This document shows, in pieces, positions 8,427 to 15,650 of a stretch of 17,873 nt of DNA. Source of the DNA: Salinisphaeraceae bacterium UBA4764 (lineage in GTDB: Bacteria; Pseudomonadota; Gammaproteobacteria; Nevskiales; Salinisphaeraceae); assembly GCA_002403445.1 (NCBI GenBank), contig DHHU01000064.1:33763-51635 (forward strand), in the 5' to 3' direction. Position numbers and translations under genes: made by a program. The notes below the pieces were generated by a model. That model did not search any database. It worked only from the letters and a program-made list of their open reading frames with translations, and was not told the DNA's origin. How positions within the stretch are numbered: the stretch's first letter is position 1; every line of letters begins with the position of its first letter.

Positions 8427-8650
8427 GGATTAAAGCCCATGCATCAACGGGAAGTCATATTGATATGATACAGCCCGCTGCCCAAATCGGGCCCACTAGG
8501 CGCCATTTAATCCACGGCATTGGATTTTATCGCGGCCCTATTGGGTCACCGCTACCAGATGTAGGGACTACTCTTAGAGAAATGCACTAGAAAATGCCAG
8601 CGCAGTTTAGGGGGGCGCTCGATTCAAAATGACTTGGCTAAAAGTGGTCC

Positions 8651-9469
8651 TCAGGCCTTTTGACTCGCCCGGAACTCATTAAGCCTGTTTTTAAGCCATA
8701 ACTTATAACGATAATGAACGAGTGTGTCTCTGTATGAAATCGACTGGCGCGGAATCTCGTAGGCATTCGGGGCGGTATTGGCACTGGCACGACGAGTTGA
8801 AAACCCTGTGAGATAACCCGTTTCTTTCGCGATGAATCGCGTGGCTTGATTGTAGTCACCGTAGGGATAGCACAGATGCTGTACAGGCTGGCCGAGCAGA
8901 TCCTCAAGTCCTAGTTTACTGGCGCGCAACTCGTTTTTCTGAGCCTCTGGGTCGAGCGCGCCAAGATGCGGGTGCGTAGCGGTATGTGAGCCAATCGTGA
9001 TGCCGTTTGCGGCCAGCTCACGCAGGTTTTGTGTGCCCATCAACGCCGCTGATTGGGCTTTTTCGCCGCTGACCCAATCGGCAACCCCCCCAATCCTCGC
9101 TGCCACTATAAAAACAGTCGCCGGCAGTCCGTATTCCTGCAGCACTGGCCAAGCATAGTCATGAAAATCCTGATAGCCATCGTCGAACGTCAACACAACT
9201 GCCGGCTGCGGCAACGGTTGGTTAAGGAACAAGCCTTCGTAAGCGGTTTGAATATCGATAACTGTAAAACAGGACTCGAGCAAAAAACGCATTTGGTCAC
9301 GAAACCGGCTTATATGGCAATACTGGCCCTTACTGTTTTTCGGACGCGCGAAATCCCCCACGTGGTGATACGTCAATACTTTGACGCGCGGCGCCCTACT
9401 CAAGCGGTATGGCCTTTTACTGTCCGTCGCGCCTGACACCGAAGCCGAACTGGGCTCGAAATCAGCCAC
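8651..9469 (-). CDS. Polysaccharide deacetylase (NodB-homology, carbohydrate esterase 4 family)
   Basis: The product has 272 residues. The NodB fold is shown by motif 1 TFDDG (94-98; D96 probable base, D97 metal ligand), motif 2 SHTATHPHL (161-169; two His metal ligands) and motif 3 YPYGDY (201-206). IPRQSIS near 239-245 is in the position of a later motif. Such enzymes remove N- or O-acetyl groups from glycans. No signal peptide is apparent, unlike exported PgaB/IcaB-type enzymes, so it may act in the cytoplasm on an intermediate, or at the membrane face by association. The start is GTG inside the last codons of the upstream glycosyltransferase (8-base overlap, GTGGCTGA), suggesting translational coupling. 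Confidence 0.92.
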   Translation of the reverse strand: MADFEPSSASVSGATDSKRPYRLSRAPRVKVLTYHHVGDFARPKNSKGQYCHISRFRDQMRFLLESCFTVIDIQTAYEGLFLNQPLPQPAVVLTFDDGYQDFHDYAWPVLQEYGLPATVFIVAARIGGVADWVSGEKAQSAALMGTQNLRELAANGITIGSHTATHPHLGALDPEAQKNELRASKLGLEDLLGQPVQHLCYPYGDYNQATRFIAKETGYLTGFSTRRASANTAPNAYEIPRQSISYRDTLVHYRYKLWLKNRLNEFRASQKA

Positions 9470-10511
9470 GTAGCGCGACCGGCCAGAGCCCGGAGCACCG
9501 CATTCGAAGCTGTGTAATGATACTTGAAGGCACCAACCTGCTTAATGGTGACCTTATCAAGTGGTTAAACCCCAAGCGCGGATGTACCCGGAGAGTGCGG
9601 TGACATACTGCTGCCCAAGCCCATCCCAGCACCCGTTCGAACGCCCGGCTTTCGTAAAGCCCGACGCGCGCATTTGCGGCTTGTAGACGCAACAGCCAGT
9701 CTTCTGCCCATACAAGGCTTTCTAGATCAGTCGTACCTTCTTTTGTGGCCGAGCGCGGCAGAAATTGGTGTCGCTCCAGGTCGGCCTCGCTGTATGCCAT
9801 GCCGAGCCAATCCAACTGTGGGCGATATATCGCCCGTTGTCGCTCTTCGATGCGCCTCGCATTAGCTTTGGTCGAGCGATTGCCGTGCGCCCGGCAACAC
9901 ACCAGTACCCGAGGCAGGCTTCGCATCCGACAATGAGGGGCCATCCGCACCCAGAGCTCGTAATCTTCACTCATGTCGAATTGCTCATCGTATCGGAAGC
10001 GCCGCAGCAGATCGGTACGGGCCATCACGCTCGGCTGCGCAAGACAACTATTGAATATGAGCATGGCCGCGGCGTCATCGGGGTTTGCAGGCCGTCGTTT
10101 AACTTTATGGCGAAGTAGCCGTCCCGAGGCGTCCATCCAGTTTGTCCAGGACCCCACTACTCCGCAATCCGGATTCGCATCCAAAAAAGCCGCCTGCACT
10201 TCAAGGCGCTTTGGATATGCATAATCATCGCTGTCCAGCGAAGCAATATAAGCCCCATGAGCAACTTCGATACCGTGGTTGCGGCTGCCGGGAATACCCA
10301 GGTTATTGGCGTTGGAAACTAGCCGGACCCGGGGGTCGGCATAGCGCTTTACAACTCCGGCCGTATCATCAGTCGACGCATCGTCGACAACTATTAGTTC
10401 GAAATCCTCAAACGACTGCGCCAGCACACTGTCGATGGCGTCGCCGATTAATTCCGCGCGGTTATGGGCCGGTATTACGACACTAACCTGTGGACGGGTA
10501 TGAACCGTCAT
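9462..10511 (-). CDS. Family 2 glycosyltransferase (GT-A fold)
   Basis: The product has 349 residues. The GT2 N-terminal domain is clear: VSVVIPAHNRAELIGDAIDSVLAQ at about 9-32, FELIVVDDASTDDT at 37-50 (nucleotide-binding acidic residues) and DSDD at 93-96 as the DXD-type metal/sugar-nucleotide motif. The C-terminal 100 residues are less typical and end in a basic segment. No membrane span is obvious. It probably adds a sugar to a growing lipid-linked or surface glycan at the cytoplasmic face. The ATG has a good Shine-Dalgarno (AGGAA at 10518-10522, six bases upstream). It overlaps the deacetylase gene by 8 bases, so the two are almost certainly co-translated. Sugar specificity is unknown. 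Confidence 0.93.
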   Translation of the reverse strand: MTVHTRPQVSVVIPAHNRAELIGDAIDSVLAQSFEDFELIVVDDASTDDTAGVVKRYADPRVRLVSNANNLGIPGSRNHGIEVAHGAYIASLDSDDYAYPKRLEVQAAFLDANPDCGVVGSWTNWMDASGRLLRHKVKRRPANPDDAAAMLIFNSCLAQPSVMARTDLLRRFRYDEQFDMSEDYELWVRMAPHCRMRSLPRVLVCCRAHGNRSTKANARRIEERQRAIYRPQLDWLGMAYSEADLERHQFLPRSATKEGTTDLESLVWAEDWLLRLQAANARVGLYESRAFERVLGWAWAAVCHRTLRVHPRLGFNHLIRSPLSRLVPSSIITQLRMRCSGLWPVALRG

Positions 10512-10797
10512 CTATTGTTCCTATTTGATATTCGCGAGATTAACCGCGTACAAGCGATTTTCAAACACCTTAAAAAAGGTCTTTTCAAACCAGATTTGAG
10601 AAAGCCATTATCGCGTATTTCACTAATTTTCGACAGTGCGCCAACTTCATATGGACTGGCAAACCTGTAGTCTGACAGTTTGTGTCCCTAGTCTTAGACA
10701 ACGGTTAATTCATCGTGCCCATCCGGCCATTATCCGCTAAAAAGTCCAGTTTCCATTAAATCCGATTTACATCTCGCTGGCTTAGGCTCGACTCAAC
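10512..10797. other. AT-rich divergent intergenic region of the glycan island
   Basis: This 286-base stretch separates the minus-strand glycosyltransferase from the plus-strand Caps_synth gene, so it should hold promoters for both. I could not pick convincing -35/-10 pairs. A small inverted repeat, ACCTT-AAAA-AAGGT, lies at 10567-10580. Base composition is clearly more AT-rich than in the secA-argJ region, consistent with foreign origin. Confidence 0.5.
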
Positions 10798-11646
10798 ATG
10801 AATAAAACGATCTGGATTCTATGGGTGCAGGGATACGATAACGCCCCATCCATCGTCAAGAAATGTATAACTTCCTGGGTTACTCAGAATCCCGACTGGC
10901 AAGTCAACGTGCTGGATCGGCAAACAGTTGGTCATTACGTCGATATCGATATGCCGAAAGAAACGTTGGACAAGCTATCGCTGAATCACTTCTCAGACGT
11001 TTTGAGGGTTGCGCTTCTCAGCCAGCATGGGGGGGTCTGGGCCGACGCTACACTGTACTGTAGGCAACCCCTCAATTCATGGCTAACCGAACGCATGAAT
11101 TCGGGCTTTTTTGCATTTTCACGAGAGAATGAAAAACGTGTGTCAAGCTGTTGGTTTCTCGCGGCAACCGCCAATAATCCGATTCCGGTGAAACTTAACC
11201 GAGCGATGAAAACCTATTGGCTGACCTATCGTCGTTTCACATATGTAAAACCCCGAATAAAGCTGTGGCGTAAAGCCCAGAAAACTATACCCAGATTTCT
11301 TCTAAATCACAAAAAAAGAAACAATTTATTGATAAAAATAATTCAGAGAAAGGAATTATATCCGCCTTATTTCCTCATTAATGATCTTTTTTCCGACTTT
11401 TTAAAACATGACGAAACTTTTCGCAATGTTTGGGATAAAACGCCGATATATTCAGCTGCAGATCCTTTGCTAGTAGCCCGCATTGGCTACAGATCTATTA
11501 TAAATGAACAGAACAAACGTTTGATAGAAGCGTCTTCTGCACCATTATTCAAACTTACCTGGAAAGCAGAATACATTGAACCCAACCCCGAATCGGTAAT
11601 TGCTTACATGCATTCAATAATGCCTAGAGTTCAGCCCGAGATATGA
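10798..11646 (+). CDS. Capsular polysaccharide synthesis protein (Caps_synth / GT32-like glycosyltransferase)
   Basis: The product has 282 residues. It opens with IWILWVQGYDNAP, typical of Caps_synth/GT32-like transferases (compare 'IWQxWxxG...P'). It then carries HFSDVLRVALLSQHGGVWAD at 64-83, the family's SD-x-LR helix and the GG-x-[WY]-x-D nucleotide-sugar motif. The C-terminal half is basic and AT-rich in codon use, unlike the core genes nearby. The family includes transferases of capsule and LPS side chains; donor and acceptor are not inferable. The ATG at 10798 has only a weak Shine-Dalgarno. It overlaps the next gene by four bases (ATGA), so the two form an operon. Confidence 0.85.
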   Translation: MNKTIWILWVQGYDNAPSIVKKCITSWVTQNPDWQVNVLDRQTVGHYVDIDMPKETLDKLSLNHFSDVLRVALLSQHGGVWADATLYCRQPLNSWLTERMNSGFFAFSRENEKRVSSCWFLAATANNPIPVKLNRAMKTYWLTYRRFTYVKPRIKLWRKAQKTIPRFLLNHKKRNNLLIKIIQRKELYPPYFLINDLFSDFLKHDETFRNVWDKTPIYSAADPLLVARIGYRSIINEQNKRLIEASSAPLFKLTWKAEYIEPNPESVIAYMHSIMPRVQPEI

Positions 11647-12944
11647 CTCACATACGCGCGATGGCAGTAAACGCTTCATCCGTATCATTCCAAAGTAATA
11701 ACGAACGCCGGAATCGTATTTTGATCCTTTTACCTTCGCTGGCAGCCGGAGGCATCACCCGCGTAATGCTAGACCTCGCCAAGGGTTTCCAGGGCAGCGG
11801 CTATGAAGTGGATTTTATACCATGTCGCCCTTTTGGCGCTTATGAGAATGATTTACCTGCATCCGTTCGACTGATCAAGCTAAAGCCCGAGAACAGCTTA
11901 TCTGCACGTCTCCGAGTGGCGCGCTTAGAGCTCGGCGGACTTGCTCAAGTGGCACGCCCGGCGCTCGTCGCATTACGCCCCTCTTTTACCCAGCGCTACC
12001 TAGCAGACCTGACCCACTATCTCAATGAGTCGAAACCGGACATAGTACTGAGTGCCAATACGCCAACTAATCTTCTGGCCATTTGGGCACGCCGGCTTGC
12101 TGAGGTTTCGCCCCGAATTATCGTCTCGGAGCACACCCACCTGTCACTGCAGAGTGAACGCACGCGTCGATGGAAGTGGCGACATATCGTACCGATGGTC
12201 ACCCGCGTCTATCCTGATGCAGATGCGATCGTTACCGTATCTGAAGGTGTGGCGGATGATCTAGCTCATATCGCCAATCTGCCACGCGAACGCATAATGA
12301 CTATCTATAATCCGGTTGTAACCTCGGACCTGCTCAAAAAGGCCAATTTACTGGCACCACATCCGTGGCTGGACGACGATGGTCCCCCGGTGATCGTCGC
12401 AGCAGGGAGGTTCAAGCCACAAAAAAACTTTCTGCTTCTTATCAAGGCCTTTGCCCGCTTGAGAACTCAGCGCGAAGCCCGGCTTCTAATACTCGGGGAA
12501 GGCAAGTGTAGAACGGAATTGGAAAAACTTGCCAAACACATGAAAGTCGAATCCGACATCGCGATGCCTGGTTTTTCCGGCAATCCATATGCTGCGTTTT
12601 CCCGGGCCGCCGTTTTTGTGCTGTCATCGGATTATGAAGGGTTGGGAAACGTACTCATCGAGGCGATGGCCTGCGGCTGTCCAGTAGTCGCAACGGATTG
12701 TCCCAGCGGCCCGCGCGAAATATTGGCAGACGGCAATTATGGCCCGCTTGTGCCGGTCGGCGACGCTTCGGCGCTCGCCGATGGCATCGCCGCGACGCTC
12801 GACCGGCCGATTGAAGCGTCGGTACTCAAGCAACGTGCCGATAATTTTTCGATTCAGGCCAGCGTTGACGCCTATGAGGCGTTGATCGAATCGTTGCTGA
12901 CTCAACCATCGCCGTCAAGCAGAATAGCGAGAGATGCCGGCTGA
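11643..12944 (+). CDS. Family 4 glycosyltransferase (GT-B fold)
   Basis: The product has 433 residues. The GT-B N-domain starts with RILILLPSLAAGGITRVMLDLA (25-46), the glycine-rich acceptor-side loop. The C-domain has VIVAAGRFKPQKNFLLLIKAF (250-270) and the GT4 signature E332-GLGNVLI-E340 AMACG (EX7E), which binds the nucleotide-sugar. A retaining mechanism is expected for the family. The start ATG overlaps the previous stop (ATGA); an alternative ATG lies at codon 7. The protein is full length for the family. It probably acts after or with the Caps_synth protein on the same glycan. Immediately after its stop comes a truncated family-2 transferase, so this operon was once longer. Confidence 0.94.
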   Translation: MTHIRAMAVNASSVSFQSNNERRNRILILLPSLAAGGITRVMLDLAKGFQGSGYEVDFIPCRPFGAYENDLPASVRLIKLKPENSLSARLRVARLELGGLAQVARPALVALRPSFTQRYLADLTHYLNESKPDIVLSANTPTNLLAIWARRLAEVSPRIIVSEHTHLSLQSERTRRWKWRHIVPMVTRVYPDADAIVTVSEGVADDLAHIANLPRERIMTIYNPVVTSDLLKKANLLAPHPWLDDDGPPVIVAAGRFKPQKNFLLLIKAFARLRTQREARLLILGEGKCRTELEKLAKHMKVESDIAMPGFSGNPYAAFSRAAVFVLSSDYEGLGNVLIEAMACGCPVVATDCPSGPREILADGNYGPLVPVGDASALADGIAATLDRPIEASVLKQRADNFSIQASVDAYEALIESLLTQPSPSSRIARDAG

Positions 12945-12947
12945 TAA

Positions 12948-13103
12948 ACCCCACGGGCGACCGTATTTATCCCGCTCTACAATGCCGAGGCCTTTATCGA
13001 TAGGGCTATACAGAGCGTTCTATTTCAGACTGTTACCGACTTCGAGCTGATCGTCACCGACGATGCTTCCACCGATGACATCCTAGCAGTGGCCAAGTGC
13101 TAC
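12948..13103 (+). pseudogene. N-terminal remnant of a second family 2 glycosyltransferase
   Basis: The frame reads TPRATVFIPLYNAEAFIDRAI, QSVLFQTVTDFELIVTDDAS and TDDILAVAKCY, which is the first ~50 residues of a GT2 transferase including the DDAST nucleotide-binding motif. It begins directly after the GT4 stop with no start codon left (TGA TAA precede it). At 13104 it runs straight into the terminal inverted repeat of an IS3-family remnant, whose first bases supply a TGA. The rest of the gene is missing from the window. This is best explained by IS insertion followed by deletion. Confidence 0.85.
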
Positions 13104-13331
13104 TGAACCGCCCCCGTCTTTTCGGGGACTCCTGGATTCGTAGAGTCTCGGGCGTACAGCCGATTTTCCGGCAATTGAGACGCTAACGATCCATTGCGAG
13201 GCGTATTTCGCCTGATGCTCAATGACCATCCGAAGCGCTCGGTCACGGACTTCCCGGGGAATAAAGGGGCCGATGTTTCATACGCCAATTAACTCAAGCG
13301 TTGGAGGCACCACCATTCCCGGGGTGGTTCA
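13104..13331 (-). mobile_element. IS3-family remnant, 228 bp, both terminal inverted repeats retained, orfA decayed and orfB deleted
   Basis: The left edge read on the plus strand starts TGAACCGCCCCCG, and the right edge read on the minus strand starts TGAACCACCCCGG. Matching bases continue inward to a shared CTCC about 25-29 bases in. These are IS3-type termini (TG...CA). Between them the minus strand encodes pieces of an IS3 OrfA: EVRDRALRMVIEHQ and KYASQW, then in another frame KIGCTPETLR, followed almost at once by the inverted repeat. Thus the rest of orfA and all of orfB are gone, leaving a mini-element. No target duplication is seen between the flanks (…GTGCTAC and GCCAGCC…), so flanking deletion or recombination has occurred. 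Confidence 0.8.
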
Positions 13332-13736
13332 GCCAGCCGGGTGCCCGACATTCTCAGCGTGGACGGGATCGAGTTATATGTACAGGGCACACCCCATCAC
13401 GGAGTGCACTTCCTTTATAAAGCAGCACGGAATCGACATTTATGAGCGTGTCGCTGCGCCAAAAAGTGCGGTTCATATCTAGAAAGTTGCATTGGCCGAA
13501 TTATTTCAGGCGGCGACGTTGCCGGCGGTCGTACGCACACTCAAAACAGAGACGCAAGTGGTTCGTCATCAAGACGCTGGAAAGGATGGAAGTCTGTTCG
13601 TTGGCCGCAAACCTTTGCAGGCATTCCAGATAGAAACGGTAATCAGCGACCGAGAAAAAACAAGCTTGCCGGTTATTCGTCGCTGCTTGATATGGAATAT
13701 CACGTTTGGTGGCAGCACACGGTTATGTTTGGGCAC
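13332..13736 (-). pseudogene. Decayed REP-associated tyrosine transposase (RAYT, Y1/HUH family)
   Basis: Pieces in different frames reconstruct a RAYT-like transposase. From a GTG at 13736: PKHNRVLPPNVIFHIKQR. After a frame change come NNRQACFFSVADYRFYLECL and VLMTNHLRL, then DMNRTFWRSDTL. Finally YI-stop-LDPVHAENVGHP corresponds to the family's YIELNPVRAGMV block. The HUH motif (normally NHVHL) has become NHLRL, losing one metal-binding His. Several stops and shifts are present, so it is dead. The 3' end is cut by the IS3-type inverted repeat at 13331. RAYT proteins act on REP palindromes; I did not see a clear REP array here. Confidence 0.75.
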
Positions 13737-13775
13737 AGCTTTACTCAAACGCGAATAGGGGCTTAAGTAAATCAC

Positions 13776-14816
13776 TTAACAGTTAACTTTACTTGCGTTG
13801 GTGGGGAGTTTCTGTACAGGTCTATCCGTTTTTTCGTGCGCACGCCGAAAAGTGGGCCAGACATTTTCCAAATCCCGATTCAATAATGTCTGCAGATCAC
13901 GGTTTTTATCACGCAACAAAGCCGACAATTTGAGACGCATCTGTGAATCTACTTGGGGCTTCGTTTTTCGCCACATATTTAGGTGTGTATGCAGTTTGCG
14001 AACCAATTTATAACAGGTGATCATAAAATTTACATAGAACTTCGTTGTCACCGGTTCGCCGACTAATGAAGTGTAGCGAAGGGGACGCGCGGCGCTCCCG
14101 ATGCGACAGAATAGAGACTGAAAGATAAAACTACTTGGGTAACGACCTTTGTTTTGCCAAACGGGTCGAAGTTGTTGATATGACGTATTGACGCCCAGAA
14201 AAGCGCACACCGCCTGCAATGTATTTGATTGGTTGGTGATGAAATCTTCAAAGAGGATTACCTTAACCTGATCTGCACCCAAGGCATTCACATAACGCGC
14301 TACCGGCTCCGAATAAATACTTTGTTCGATAATACCGGCCTCGCTTAACACTTGCTCCGATAATGGCACATTGGCATTAATCTGGCCGCTCCTCACGCCC
14401 TGCCAATAGGCCGAAAAAACCCGGTCAACCGGATCACGCAACATGATCAGAATCTTGGCATCGGGAAAAGTCTGGGCTATCGAATCAGCGGCGCGGGTTG
14501 AGTAGAAATAGCGTCCGCTCGAATAATCACCGGCAACCATTGATTGCGGAACCTGTGTGAACAATTTTGAATACCATTTCACGCGCAGCGACTCTCGAGT
14601 CGACTCCGTTGTCCAATCTGGACGCCGATAAAGCCATTCAAAATCAAGCGGGTTCATTTCGCGTGTTGGCGACCAAATTTGTGGATGATTATTCAGGGAC
14701 GTAACCAAAGACGTTGTTCCACACTTCGGCGCACCGACTATAAAAAAGTCCGGCGTCTTTGTCGTGGGGTTACCTTGTATTTCCCCTCGATTTGAAATTA
14801 AAGGACTTTTTGGCAT
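13776..14816 (-). CDS. Sulfotransferase (PAPS-dependent, Sulfotransfer_1 type)
   Basis: I start at the ATG at 14816 (346 residues); the frame could extend to a TTG at 14873, but the extra 19 residues look unconserved. The 5'-phosphosulfate-binding loop is FFIVGAPKCGTTSL (24-37; K31 is the key Lys) and the 3'-phosphate-binding motif is LRDPVDRVFSAYW (126-138; R127 and S135). Both are intact. The family moves sulfate from PAPS to sugar hydroxyl or amino groups; the layout resembles the heparan-type and rhizobial NodH-like enzymes. No signal peptide is seen, so it is probably cytoplasmic. It is convergent with the glycosyltransferase operon and is the main reason to suspect a sulfated glycan. 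Acceptor unknown. Confidence 0.9.
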   Translation of the reverse strand: MPKSPLISNRGEIQGNPTTKTPDFFIVGAPKCGTTSLVTSLNNHPQIWSPTREMNPLDFEWLYRRPDWTTESTRESLRVKWYSKLFTQVPQSMVAGDYSSGRYFYSTRAADSIAQTFPDAKILIMLRDPVDRVFSAYWQGVRSGQINANVPLSEQVLSEAGIIEQSIYSEPVARYVNALGADQVKVILFEDFITNQSNTLQAVCAFLGVNTSYQQLRPVWQNKGRYPSSFIFQSLFCRIGSAARPLRYTSLVGEPVTTKFYVNFMITCYKLVRKLHTHLNMWRKTKPQVDSQMRLKLSALLRDKNRDLQTLLNRDLENVWPTFRRAHEKTDRPVQKLPTNASKVNC

Positions 14817-14965
14817 TTTGAAAGTTCTGCTCCGCCTGTGTAATTGGGGAATTGAATAAACTGGAGGGGCCAAACAAGCTTAGAGATAATGGTTTCACCA
14901 GTCCATACTTGACCTTACGTGGGTTAAGTTGGGCACGGATGAAATCCCATCGCAAACCTAATTGA

Positions 14966-15421
14966 AGAGGGTTCTGCAATGCGATCAAGAGCAAGGAAGC
15001 CCATAAGATCCAAATCGCGCAGACTGTGCTGGAGCAGTGGGTGCCGCCCGCTGCAGAGTACTGCGTTAACGATCGCGTGCACCTACAATCTACGCACGAG
15101 TTCGGCGCAACTGCCATCAGAATTCAGGGACTGCACAATTAAGGCGCAGAACGCGAGCTATCGGTCGATCAGGCCTTGACGGCGAAGCCTGTCCGATTAT
15201 TTCCGATTTATTAGCCGTGGGGAGTCATTCGTTCGAAGCAGGCATTGAGTTGGCTTAGCGAATGGGCTTTGCTCCGGGCTCTTGATCGGCCCACAGTTGG
15301 CAGTGTAATCAAGGCTTGGATATTGGTCTTCGAAGATGAAAACCCGGAAGCTCATAAGGGTGGACTCGTCATCCGTCATTATCGCCGCTATCGGCTGATC
15401 AGCCTAGGTTCGCGACAATAA
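14966..15421 (+). pseudogene. Probable eroded coding sequence, not recognised
   Basis: One plus-strand frame stays open for about 150 codons apart from TAA at 15140-15142 and TAG at 15212-15214, ending at TAA 15419-15421. An in-frame TGA at 14963 precedes it, and upstream of that the frame stays open back towards 14840, overlapping the sulfotransferase 5' region. Protein-like stretches include SKEAHKIQIAQTVLEQWVPP, VHLQSTHEFGATAIRI and GGLVIRHYRRYRLISLGSRQ. I do not recognise the family. The composition looks coding rather than random, but chance cannot be ruled out at this GC content. This region (14817-15650) otherwise shows no gene. Confidence 0.35.
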
Positions 15422-15650
15422 AGCGCCTTAGGTTGGCATCTTCAGGTCAAGTCTCTGATTGCGTGGGATGTACTCATGGCAGAGCCACAAGCGGTCCGAC
15501 TTTCATCTCGAGCCCTGAAACAATAACTACACTGGTTTAGGCTTATGTATTGATCCCCAGTATCGAGTGGGCACGATCATAACCACTGAGCCGAGACGCT
15601 TCTTGTCGCTTGGCAGCACACAAGTTGTACTGCAGCGCTAGAATGCGGCC

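Noticed and set aside
8473..8492. GCCCG/CGGGC hairpin in the gap between the deacetylase and exporter genes as a terminator
   Set aside because: Stem is only five base pairs and no T-run follows on the minus strand; not enough to call a terminator.
10464..10670. A 68-codon plus-strand frame before the Caps_synth gene
   Set aside because: It overlaps the start of the GT2 gene and has no protein-like features; the region is better explained as a divergent intergenic region.
13222..13758. Plus-strand frames of 60-90 codons across the remnant region
   Set aside because: The minus strand gives clear IS3 OrfA and RAYT segments over the same bases, so these frames are shadows.
13764..13778. TAAGT-AAATC-ACTTA inverted repeat at the sulfotransferase stop as a REP or terminator
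   Set aside because: AT-only weak stem, no U-tract and no repeat copies seen; too weak for either call.
14770..15117. A 115-codon minus-strand frame upstream of and overlapping the sulfotransferase start
   Set aside because: No recognisable features, overlaps a well-supported gene in another frame, and the opposite strand reads more like protein.
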